Assembly: GCF_001721645.1 (NCBI RefSeq)
Contig: NZ_CP017141.1
Span: 1,612,001-1,676,000, forward strand
Length of the DNA stretch: 64,000 bases
Source of the DNA: Pedobacter steynii
Lineage (GTDB): Bacteria > Bacteroidota > Bacteroidia > Sphingobacteriales > Sphingobacteriaceae
Reading direction: 5' to 3'
Made by a program: the position numbers and the translations under genes. A model generated the notes under the pieces. It made no database searches. It saw nothing but the letters and a program-made list of their open reading frames with translations, and was not told where the DNA came from. Each line of letters starts with the position of its first letter. Within the stretch, counting starts at the first letter, position 1. Shown one piece after another: positions 26,847-34,561 of this stretch.

Positions 26847-27666
26847 TTCCCACCAGCATTTCTGGAATTATGATGAGGTAAGGGACAGCTGGATCACAGA
26901 CGATATGGATGTGCTGCGCGATGATTTCTTACCCCAGCACCTGAAACCCATCCTGGACCATTATCAGTTTGATGGTTGTGTGGTGGTGCAATCAGATCAG
27001 AGTCAGAAGGAAAATAAATTCCAGTTGAACCATGCCGCAACACACCCTTTTATTAAGGGAGTAGTAGGCTGGGTAGACCTGCAGGCAGCAGATATCGCTG
27101 ATCAGCTGGCAGAACTCCGTAAACATGAAAAGCTAAAAGGCTTCAGGGAGATCCTTCAGGGAGCATCCGATCCGGCCTTAATGTTGAAGCCGGAGTTTGT
27201 AAATGGCATCGGTAAATTACGTGAATTTGGATTTACCTACGATATCCTGATCTACCCGCATCAATTGAAATATGCGGAAGAACTGGCTGCCAAATTTCCT
27301 GATCAGCCTTTCGTCCTGGACCATATCGCTAAACCCGGAATAAAAGAAGGCAGCATAAGCCCCTGGGATGAGGACATCAAACGATTGGCGAAACATGAAA
27401 ATGTAAGCTGCAAAGTATCGGGAATGGTTACTGAAGCAGATTGGAAGCGCTGGAAGGGGAAAGATTTTGATCCTTATCTGGACCTGGTTTTCGAAGCTTT
27501 TGGCGCCAAAAGAGTAATGTACGGTTCAGATTGGCCGGTATGCCTGCTGGCAGGCGACTATGGAAGGGTCTTGAACGTCATGGAAAATTATACTGCAAAG
27601 CTTTCCGAACATGAACGAAACCTGTTCTGGGGAGGAAATGCAAGTCAGTTTTACAACTTAAAATAA
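26833..27666 (+). CDS. Amidohydrolase, probable L-fucono-1,5-lactonase
   Basis: A 277-residue amidohydrolase-superfamily protein of the COG3618 group. The metal-binding start IDSHQHFWNYDE, the middle block GFREILQGASDPALM, FVLDHIAKPGI (His) and MYGSDWPVCLL (Asp) are all present. COG3618 enzymes hydrolyse sugar lactones, and the Xanthomonas and Burkholderia fuconolactonases belong here. It would open the lactone made by the fucose dehydrogenase encoded 8 bp downstream. It overlaps the FAH gene by 14 bp. Confidence 0.85.
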   Translation: MLKIDSHQHFWNYDEVRDSWITDDMDVLRDDFLPQHLKPILDHYQFDGCVVVQSDQSQKENKFQLNHAATHPFIKGVVGWVDLQAADIADQLAELRKHEKLKGFREILQGASDPALMLKPEFVNGIGKLREFGFTYDILIYPHQLKYAEELAAKFPDQPFVLDHIAKPGIKEGSISPWDEDIKRLAKHENVSCKVSGMVTEADWKRWKGKDFDPYLDLVFEAFGAKRVMYGSDWPVCLLAGDYGRVLNVMENYTAKLSEHERNLFWGGNASQFYNLK

Positions 27667-27673
27667 GCAATCA

Positions 27674-28462
27674 ATGGATCTGCAATTAAAAGATAAAGTA
27701 GTCATCGTAACCGGCGGAGCCAAAGGTATTGGAGAAGCTATTGTAAGGTTACTGGCAAAAGAAGGGGCTACACCTGTAATCGTAGGAAGAAATGAAGCCG
27801 ATAACCAGAGGCTTGCTGATGATATTACTGCTGAGGGTGGAAAGGTATTTCAGTTGGTCGCCGAATTAACTAAGCCCTCAGCTAGTGAAGAAGCCATTAA
27901 AATTGTTCTGGAGAAATTTGGAAGAATTGATGGACTGGTAAATAATGCAGGGGTAAATGATGGCGTCGGACTGGAAAGTGGAAACTATGAAAGCTTCGTG
28001 GAAAGCCTGCACAAAAATGTGATCCATTATTACCTGATGGCACACCATGCTTTGCCGGCACTTAAAGCATCTAAAGGAGCGATTGTAAATATTGGCTCTA
28101 AAGTCGCGGATACCGGGCAGGGAGGTACTTCTGCATATGCAGCTTCCAATGGTGGCAGAAATGCGTTGACCAGGGAATGGGCGGTGGAATTGCTGCCTTA
28201 TGGCATTCGTGTAAATTCAGTGATCGTTGCAGAATGTTATACACCATTGTATCAGACCTGGATCAATTCTATTCCTAACTCTGAAGAAAAATTAACTTCC
28301 ATAAAAGCGAAAATCCCTTTTGGAAATAGAATGACAACGGCAGAAGAAATTGCAAATACAACGGTGTTTTTGCTTTCTGAAGCGTCGAGCCATACCACCG
28401 GGCAACTGGTTTACGTTGATGGGGGGTACGTGCATCTCGATCGCTCTATCAGCCCGCTTTAG
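27674..28462 (+). CDS. SDR, L-fucose dehydrogenase homologue with Asn in place of the catalytic Lys
   Basis: A 262-residue protein very close in pattern to characterised bacterial L-fucose dehydrogenases, as far as I recall their sequences. It shares the start LKDKVVIVTGGAKGIGEA, LVNNAGVNDGVGLESG, NVIHYYLMAHHALPAL, TREWAVELLPYGIRVN and the end FVDGGYxHLDR-like YVDGGYVHLD. It should oxidise L-fucose to L-fucono-1,5-lactone. The tetrad has N115, S142 and Y155, but the YxxxK Lys is replaced by Asn (YAASN, N159, codon AAT at 28148-28150). This could reduce activity or reflect an altered mechanism. It is the last gene of the fucose operon and is followed by a hairpin terminator. Confidence 0.8.
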   Translation: MDLQLKDKVVIVTGGAKGIGEAIVRLLAKEGATPVIVGRNEADNQRLADDITAEGGKVFQLVAELTKPSASEEAIKIVLEKFGRIDGLVNNAGVNDGVGLESGNYESFVESLHKNVIHYYLMAHHALPALKASKGAIVNIGSKVADTGQGGTSAYAASNGGRNALTREWAVELLPYGIRVNSVIVAECYTPLYQTWINSIPNSEEKLTSIKAKIPFGNRMTTAEEIANTTVFLLSEASSHTTGQLVYVDGGYVHLDRSISPL

Positions 28463-28464
28463 AT

Positions 28465-28551
28465 TAAAAAAATCAAATGTCCTTCTTCTCCTCAAATGTT
28501 TTGCTGAAGGGCAAACATTTGGATGTCGTCGAAGCACATTTGATTTTTTTT
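28465..28551 (+). terminator. Terminator of the fucose operon with a nested second hairpin
   Basis: AATCAAATGT (28471-28480) pairs with ACATTTGATT (28536-28545), which runs into a T-tract ending at 28551. Inside the loop a second stem forms from CAAATGTTTTGC (28493-28504) and GCAAACATTTG (28511-28521). The CAAATGT core is shared by both stems, so alternative pairings exist. Confidence 0.65.
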
Positions 28552-28691
28552 GCAAAACGCAGAACCTGTATTGCGGCCTTCGTAATGGAGTTTGAAAAGG
28601 GAAATAGCACTGGGGCAAAGTAAATAAGTCGGTTGCTATTCTAATTTTGCTGAATGTTTACACAGTAACTCCTTCAAAAAGTATTAAAAAT

Positions 28692-28780
28692 AAAAAGGTG
28701 TATGTTGTGAGAAGGCCTTAGGAAGTTTTGTCCTTTTTCAGGACAAAAGATTCCAGCCTTCGAATAATATACACCTTTTT
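28692..28780. terminator. 89-nt multi-stem palindrome, likely bidirectional terminator
   Basis: Nested complementary arms stack in order: AAAAAGGTGTAT/ATACACCTTTTT (28692-28703, 28769-28780), GAAGGC/GCCTTC, GGAA/TTCC and TTTTGTCC/GGACAAAA around a seven-base loop. A-runs and T-runs flank both ends, so it could stop transcription from the fucose operon and from the convergent aminopeptidase gene. Between 28552 and 28691 I see nothing else. Confidence 0.6.
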
Positions 28781-28812
28781 ATAATTTAATCTCTCCGGGC
28801 AATATTCCGGAA

Positions 28813-30588
28813 CTAAATTGCGGCAGTATATGCTTTTAACCAGGCCACTTCTTCCGTATTTAAAAGTGGGCTCAGGCGTTCAAATACCAGTGCATTATAA
28901 CTATTCAGCCAATCTATCTGTACTTGCTCCAATAATTCCTTTTTTACAATGGTGGTACTGATCGGGGCAATGGTTAAAGATTCAAAAGCATAGAATTCGT
29001 TAAACTCGTTGCTGACGTCTTTAATCGTGTTTACCAGGTTTTCTATCCTTACGCCGTGTTTCCCAGGGCGGTATACTCCGGGTTCAATAGAGGTGATCAT
29101 TCCAAGTTCAATGGCGACTGGAGTAGCGGTCGGGTTAAAGGTATGAGGCCCTTCGTGAACATTCAGGAAATAACCAACGCCATGCCCTGTTCCATGTCCA
29201 TAATTGATGGCGTAGTCCCATAATGGTTTGCGGGTGATGGCATCGATCTGATAACCGCATGTTCCTTTAGGGAAACGCGATTTACAACCGTCGATCATGC
29301 CTTTCAGAACAAGTGTATAATCTGTTTTTTCTTCTTCGGTATTGTTTCCCATCGGAATGGTGCGGGTGATGTCTGTAGTGCCATAGAAATATTGACCTCC
29401 GGAATCTACAAGGAACAAACCTTCTGCTTTTACCTCTGCGTTGCTCTCTTCTGAAGGGCCATAATGAGGTAAAGCACCATGGGCTTTATAGGCACTGATG
29501 GTATTGAAACTATCGCCGACAAAGCCTTCTTGCTCCGCTCTGAATTTACGGAGTTCGGCAGCTGCAGAAAGCTCAGTGATCCTGATCTTGCCAATGTTTT
29601 CTGATAACCATTTCAGGAAACGTGTGATGGCAACCCCGTCTTTTGCCATCGCGATGCGGGTATTGACCAGTTCTGTCTCATTTTTAACCGCTTTCAGGTT
29701 GGTTGAAGGGTTGGTGTCTTTGATAATTTTTACTGATGCCGGTAATAGTTTTGCATAGGCAAAACAGTTGCGCTTAGGATCAATAAAGATGGTGTTGTTT
29801 TCAGGGACTGCAGATAATGCAGATTCAATGTCTTCATAAGGACTTACCTGAACACCACTTGCGGAAAGCATTTCTTTTTCTGCTGCGGTTAGTTTATCAG
29901 GGTTAATAAAAATGGTGGCTTTATCCTTCGCAATTAAAGCGAAGCTAAGCACCACCGGATTATAACTCACATCTTTTCCACGAATGTTGAATAGCCAGGC
30001 CATATCATCAAGAGAGGAGATCAGGTGGTAGGTCGCACCCTTTTTCTGAAGTTCAATCCTTACTTCAGCTAATTTAGAGGCCACAGACTGTCCGATGTAC
30101 TGTTCTTCAATTAGAAATGCCTTTTCTGCAGGTAGTTCCGGCCGGTTTTCCCAGATTGAACTCAGGTAATCTTTGTCGCTCAGCTGTATGTCCTTGATAG
30201 AGAACTGTTGTGTAAGAAGATCTCCTAAAAGGATAGAGAGCAGCTTTTCATTTGTAGCTACAATGGCGCCTTTATCCAGCTTTTCGATGAGCCACTGAAT
30301 GTATTCAGGAGCATGTTGAACTTTTTGTTTTACCAGCTCAAAACCACTGTTCTCCAATTGTTCTGCTGCCTGCTCGAAATAACGGAAATCTGTCCACAGA
30401 CCCGCAAAATCATGGGTAATCACTAAGGTTCCTGCCGATCCGGTAAAGCCGGAAGCAAAAGGAATACATTTGTAATGATGGGGTAAGTATTCACTGATAT
30501 GTGGATCCGCTGAAGGGATAATATAGGCTTGTACATGGTCAGCCTTCATTTGTTTACGTATCTCGCTTAATTTTTCCTGATATGTCAT
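28813..30588 (-). CDS. Aminopeptidase P family (Xaa-Pro aminopeptidase)
   Basis: A 591-residue cytoplasmic metallopeptidase that removes N-terminal residues preceding proline. The layout is that of eukaryotic-type APP1: two creatinase-like N-terminal domains (about 5-155 and 160-310) and a C-terminal pita-bread catalytic domain. Metal-site motifs are FLVDSGGQYFYGTTDITR (two Asp), HGTGHGVGYFLNVHEGP (His) and ITSIEPGVYRPGKHG plus GVRIENL (two Glu). All five ligands appear present. It has no signal peptide and is preceded by its own upstream region, being divergent from the HExxH gene. Confidence 0.93.
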   Translation of the reverse strand: MTYQEKLSEIRKQMKADHVQAYIIPSADPHISEYLPHHYKCIPFASGFTGSAGTLVITHDFAGLWTDFRYFEQAAEQLENSGFELVKQKVQHAPEYIQWLIEKLDKGAIVATNEKLLSILLGDLLTQQFSIKDIQLSDKDYLSSIWENRPELPAEKAFLIEEQYIGQSVASKLAEVRIELQKKGATYHLISSLDDMAWLFNIRGKDVSYNPVVLSFALIAKDKATIFINPDKLTAAEKEMLSASGVQVSPYEDIESALSAVPENNTIFIDPKRNCFAYAKLLPASVKIIKDTNPSTNLKAVKNETELVNTRIAMAKDGVAITRFLKWLSENIGKIRITELSAAAELRKFRAEQEGFVGDSFNTISAYKAHGALPHYGPSEESNAEVKAEGLFLVDSGGQYFYGTTDITRTIPMGNNTEEEKTDYTLVLKGMIDGCKSRFPKGTCGYQIDAITRKPLWDYAINYGHGTGHGVGYFLNVHEGPHTFNPTATPVAIELGMITSIEPGVYRPGKHGVRIENLVNTIKDVSNEFNEFYAFESLTIAPISTTIVKKELLEQVQIDWLNSYNALVFERLSPLLNTEEVAWLKAYTAAI

Positions 30589-30673
30589 GGTTTAAGTTTT
30601 AATAGCTAATCTCGTGAATGCAAATCTGCAGTAAATTATTCTTTATGTCTTTTTATTTTTGTTTTTTTATACC

Positions 30674-31213
30674 ATGAACGCTTCGTTATCTCCTCTCAAA
30701 AATCAAGAAATTATAGGTGTTATTGTTACCTTCCTACAGGAAATAGGATTGGAGGTCTGGCTGGAAAGCCATGAAGGAGATTCTTTTTTTTCTGGTATCC
30801 GCATTAAATCCGGAGGGCTTAGCATAGATCCATCTCAGGTGGTTAATCCTGGAGACATCCTGCATGAGGCAGGGCATCTGGCCACCTTGCCTTATTCCCA
30901 GAGGTGTAAACTGGATGGAGAACTTCCTGATATTGATCTGCACAGGGGGGCTGAGCTGATGAGCCTGGCCTGGAGCTATGCTGCCTGTCTGAAGCTGAAG
31001 CTGCCCCCACAGGTTGTGTTCCATGCTGATGGATATAAAGGGGGTTCTGAACACCTCATCCATACTTTTGAAGCGGGTAAATATATAGGACTGCCCATGC
31101 TCCAGTATCAACAGATGGCTTACGATAAGAAAAATGCAGCAGTCCTGAATATTGAGCCCTTCCCTCACATGCAAAACTGGCTATGCATTAAAGGGGAGCC
31201 TTCTTCTTTGTGA
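30674..31213 (+). CDS. Uncharacterised protein with an HExxH motif
   Basis: A 179-residue soluble protein. ATG 30674 was chosen over an upstream TTG. Residues DILHEAGHLATLP form an HExxH zinc-peptidase-like motif at about position 65-73. A later acidic/His-rich segment (ADGYKGGSEHLIHTFEAG) could supply further ligands. I do not recognise a named family. The fold may be a minimal zincin, but activity is not shown. Its last 26 bp overlap, tail to tail, with the convergent LCP gene. It has no signal peptide. Confidence 0.7.
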   Translation: MNASLSPLKNQEIIGVIVTFLQEIGLEVWLESHEGDSFFSGIRIKSGGLSIDPSQVVNPGDILHEAGHLATLPYSQRCKLDGELPDIDLHRGAELMSLAWSYAACLKLKLPPQVVFHADGYKGGSEHLIHTFEAGKYIGLPMLQYQQMAYDKKNAAVLNIEPFPHMQNWLCIKGEPSSL

Positions 31214-32177
31214 CCTCATTTTTATAGATGAAATGATGAAGGGATCTGGTGGTAACTTTTAAATCCGTACTGAGGTACCAGATGTTGTTGATTCTTTTTC
31301 CAACGCTTTCCCGGTCTAAGGGAAAACGGGCCTGTTCAATAGTTTTATTTTTGGAGTTTAGAATACTTCCGGCAAAATTTAAAAGCGCAAAATTAGCCAT
31401 GCTCGTTTCTATATTAGGGAGTACTTCTGTGGCAAAAACGGGAAAAATTTCCTGACCTGAGCCCTTTAGTTTATCGAAGATGGAGATCAAAACACTACGT
31501 TGACGCTCCGTTCTTTCGGCATCTCCATTACCAGCCGCCCGGATCCTGGTATAGGCAACAGTTTGTTTTCCATCCAGTTTCTGAAGACCAGGGTTTTTTA
31601 GAGGTATAGCCGGAATTTTCTCATAGACAGACACTTCATCCAGGTAATTGTTCAGGTAAGGAAGTTCTGCGGCCTTCACATTTACCATGATTCCACCCAG
31701 CGCATCCACGATCTTTGCCGCTCCATAAAAATCAACATTCATATAGTCTTTAATGTCCAGGTCAAAATTTTGGTTGATGGTTTTGATCGCCAGTTGCGGG
31801 CCCCCGACAGCAAATGCGGCATTGAGCTTATCCATGTCTTTACCTTCGATTTTAACGTAGGTATCCCTCATTATGGACGACATTTTTACTTTCCCATTGA
31901 GCGGATTTATGGAGATAATAATGATGATATCCGTGTTCCCGGCCTCTTGCTCTGTACGCCTGTCGACCGCAAATAAGGCAATGTTAACAGGGGGATTGGT
32001 CATGGTTTTTACTTTCCGCTGAACTTCAGGAGAGATGCCAAGCGCTTCAGCTGATCTGTTTAAAGGAACAGGTGATTTGTGCGCAGGTACTTCGGAAATC
32101 CCGGATTGCTTATCCTGAGCGTTTGAAGCAAATGAAGACAGGATAGAAAAGAAAATAATAAATGTAAAAGCTTTCAT
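31188..32177 (-). CDS. LytR-CpsA-Psr (LCP) family protein, exported
   Basis: A 329-residue protein with a cleavable signal peptide (MKAFTFIIFFSILSSFASNA) followed by an LCP domain. The domain shows VNIALFAVDRRTE, GNTDIIIIISINP, MSSIMRDTYV (Arg and Asp for the pyrophosphate and Mg), KLNAAFAVGGPQLA, DALGGIMVNV and TERQRSVL. In Gram-positive bacteria LCP enzymes transfer lipid-linked polymers to peptidoglycan or protein. In Bacteroidota the role is not settled. Unlike Gram-positive forms, there is no long membrane anchor. It is divergent from the nucleotide-sugar dehydrogenase gene, which may hint at a surface-polymer role. Confidence 0.85.
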   Translation of the reverse strand: MKAFTFIIFFSILSSFASNAQDKQSGISEVPAHKSPVPLNRSAEALGISPEVQRKVKTMTNPPVNIALFAVDRRTEQEAGNTDIIIIISINPLNGKVKMSSIMRDTYVKIEGKDMDKLNAAFAVGGPQLAIKTINQNFDLDIKDYMNVDFYGAAKIVDALGGIMVNVKAAELPYLNNYLDEVSVYEKIPAIPLKNPGLQKLDGKQTVAYTRIRAAGNGDAERTERQRSVLISIFDKLKGSGQEIFPVFATEVLPNIETSMANFALLNFAGSILNSKNKTIEQARFPLDRESVGKRINNIWYLSTDLKVTTRSLHHFIYKNEVTKKKAPL

Positions 32178-32284
32178 CTTTTTAAAACTTAGGATGATTC
32201 TATTTCAATAACCATACCTGTGAACAAATAAAATTCTTCCTACCTTTAAAACGTTCTTAAATCAGCAGATAAAAGAAGAGGAAT

Positions 32285-33574
32285 ATGTTTATGGATAAAG
32301 CGTATAAGATTGCCGTTATAGGTTTGGGATATGTGGGTTTGCCGCTCGCTATTGAATTCGCTAAAAAATATAAGGTGCTGGGATTTGATATTGACCAGTC
32401 GAGGATTGAAGAGCTGTGCCTGGGAGATGACCGGACAAAGGAAGCTGATTTGAAAGAACTGAAAAAGTTATTGATGGCGGAGACGGAACATTCGGGACTG
32501 GCATTTTCCTCTCTGACAGCCGACCTGGATTCCTGTAATGTGTTTATCGTTACCGTTCCAACACCCATTAACCGGTTTAAAGCGCCTGATCTGAGCCCGC
32601 TTTTGAAGGCTTCTGAAATGGTTGGTAAAGTCCTTAAACAGGGGGATATTGTGATTTATGAATCGACAGTATATCCTGGCTGTACCGAAGAAGATTGTGT
32701 TCCGGTTCTGGAAAAGCATTCCGGGCTGAGGTTCAATGCTGATTTTTTCTGCGGCTATTCTCCCGAGCGGATTAATCCCGGAGATCGGGTAAATACCCTG
32801 ACAAAGATTAAAAAAGTTACCTCAGGTTCCACACCGGAGGTGGCGGAGGAGGTGGATCAGTTGTATGCGCAAATCATTACCGCAGGAACACATAAAGCAC
32901 CGAGCATCAAAGTGGCCGAAGCTTCCAAGGCCATTGAAAACGCGCAAAGGGATGTAAATATTTCTTTTGTGAATGAACTTGCACTGATCTTTGACCGCAT
33001 TGGAATCGATACGACAGATGTGATTGAAGCTGCGGGAACGAAATGGAATTTTCTAAAATATAAACCGGGATTGGTAGGCGGACATTGCATTGGTGTTGAT
33101 CCTTATTATCTGGCGCATAAAGCAGAGTCTTTGGGGTATCATCCCCAGGTGATTTTGTCTGGCCGCAGGGTAAACGACAATATGGGAATGTTCGTGGCCA
33201 ATAAGGTCGTTAAGCTGATGATTGCTAAAGGATATCCGGTTAAAGGAGAGAAAGTGCTGATCCTGGGCTTTGCATTTAAGGAGAATTGTCCGGATATCCG
33301 GAACACCCGCGTCATCGATATTTATGAGGAGTTGAATCAGTTCGGAATGGAGGTTACTGTTTTTGATCCATGGGCAGACCCGGAATTGGTAAGAAAAGAA
33401 TATGGCTTTGAGCTGGATAATACTTTAAGGGATAAAAACTATAAGGCTATCATTGTTGCCGTTTCACATCAGGAATTCCTGGCACTGGACTATAAAAAAT
33501 ATAAGGAAGATGGAGCAATTATCTTTGATACAAAATCTTTTATAGAAAGAAAATATACTGATGCGAGATTGTAA
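32285..33574 (+). CDS. Nucleotide-sugar dehydrogenase (TviB/WbpO-like UDP-HexNAc 6-dehydrogenase)
   Basis: A 429-residue enzyme that oxidises C6 of a UDP-sugar to a uronic acid in two NAD-dependent steps. The N-terminal Rossmann domain starts IAVIGLGYVGLPLAIEF. YESTVYPGCTEE and GYSPERINPGD are characteristic of the TviB/WbpO branch, which uses UDP-GlcNAc or UDP-GalNAc. The central helical block contains the active-site Cys in GLVGGHCIGVDPYYL. The C-terminal domain has LGFAFKENCPDIRNTRV. A second Met lies two codons in. It is some 7 kb from the polysaccharide locus but probably supplies it or a related polymer. Confidence 0.88.
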   Translation: MFMDKAYKIAVIGLGYVGLPLAIEFAKKYKVLGFDIDQSRIEELCLGDDRTKEADLKELKKLLMAETEHSGLAFSSLTADLDSCNVFIVTVPTPINRFKAPDLSPLLKASEMVGKVLKQGDIVIYESTVYPGCTEEDCVPVLEKHSGLRFNADFFCGYSPERINPGDRVNTLTKIKKVTSGSTPEVAEEVDQLYAQIITAGTHKAPSIKVAEASKAIENAQRDVNISFVNELALIFDRIGIDTTDVIEAAGTKWNFLKYKPGLVGGHCIGVDPYYLAHKAESLGYHPQVILSGRRVNDNMGMFVANKVVKLMIAKGYPVKGEKVLILGFAFKENCPDIRNTRVIDIYEELNQFGMEVTVFDPWADPELVRKEYGFELDNTLRDKNYKAIIVAVSHQEFLALDYKKYKEDGAIIFDTKSFIERKYTDARL

Positions 33575-33854
33575 AATTTAATCGTGCTTATTGTCTGTTT
33601 TCGTAAAAATTTATTAATTATGGCACGTTTTTAGATGCTAAGTGAAAAATAAAAAAAGCAGTGCTTCATCATTACTTTGGTGTATTCATTTCTGGAATTG
33701 GTCCCTTTAGGGGATATTTAATTCATTGTGAATCATTCTTCTCAGGGAAGAAGCCTTTGTTTGAAAGAAATTCCGATTTCAATAAATTTTTTATTGAAAA
33801 TGGTGATTATTCTGCTAATTTTATGGCATTAAATAAACCCGGGGGGGTATCTAA

Positions 33855-34553
33855 ATGAAAAAAAAACTACTAGTTATTTTACTACTATTATCTGGCGGAT
33901 CGGCATTTTCACAAATGAATGGCGACTATAATTATTCTATTGCTGTAAGAGGCTTTGGCATGATGCAAATGCCTAAAATTTTAAATGAAACGGACGACAG
34001 CAAATATATAAACACCTATTTTACAGGGCTGGCAATGAAGTTTAATGACAATCAGATCAGTTATCGTTTAGGTGGTAGTTATTTGAAGAAATCTAAACAA
34101 TTTTATAACAACTGTCTCACCTGTGAGGTGGTCAATGGTGATGTTACCGATTACTCCCTCAAAGTAGGATTTGAGAAGAATCTTAATTTTTCAAGGATTC
34201 AGCCTTATTTCGGAACTGATATTGGATTCAGGTCTAATAAATTTGTGGGATTGTCCGAAAATGCAAACACTTTAAAAGGAATAGAATCGGATGCTGTGAT
34301 TCCAGCAAGTAAGGTCGAGGCAACTAAAGTTGGTTTTGTGGCAACACCGTTAATCGGGATAAAATTGAATATCATCAATGAATTGTCTCTGTTTGTAGAA
34401 GGTAGTTTCGATTTCTTCTATTCTTATGAACGACAGGAATCTATTACCCAGGATGCAAAGAATACACGGACTTTTACGAAAATGAATAAATCAGAATTCC
34501 TCCTGAATCCGGTATCTGTAGGGCTTACCCTTCACCTGGGAAGTAATAAATAA
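33855..34553 (+). CDS. Outer membrane beta-barrel protein
   Basis: A 232-residue exported protein: signal peptide MKKKLLVILLLLSGGSAFS, then alternating hydrophobic and aromatic strands (QISYRLGGSYL, YSLKVGFEKNLNF, IQPYFGTDIGFRSN, LSLFVEGSFDFFYSY), ending in a strand with LTLHLGSNK. This is typical of an eight-stranded barrel of the OmpX/OmpW/PF13568 size class. A pair of Cys (NNCLTCEV) may form a loop disulphide. An unusual CCC-GGGGGGG tract lies 8 bp before the start codon. The 280-bp region before it holds no convincing gene. Function unknown. Confidence 0.7.
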   Translation: MKKKLLVILLLLSGGSAFSQMNGDYNYSIAVRGFGMMQMPKILNETDDSKYINTYFTGLAMKFNDNQISYRLGGSYLKKSKQFYNNCLTCEVVNGDVTDYSLKVGFEKNLNFSRIQPYFGTDIGFRSNKFVGLSENANTLKGIESDAVIPASKVEATKVGFVATPLIGIKLNIINELSLFVEGSFDFFYSYERQESITQDAKNTRTFTKMNKSEFLLNPVSVGLTLHLGSNK

Positions 34554-34561
34554 TATTAATA

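Noticed and set aside
33661..33858. 65-codon plus-strand frame from GTG before the outer-membrane barrel gene
   Set aside because: Composition is not protein-like, it has only a GTG start, and the ATGA overlap is better explained by chance in AT-rich leader. I keep only the G7 tract as an observation.
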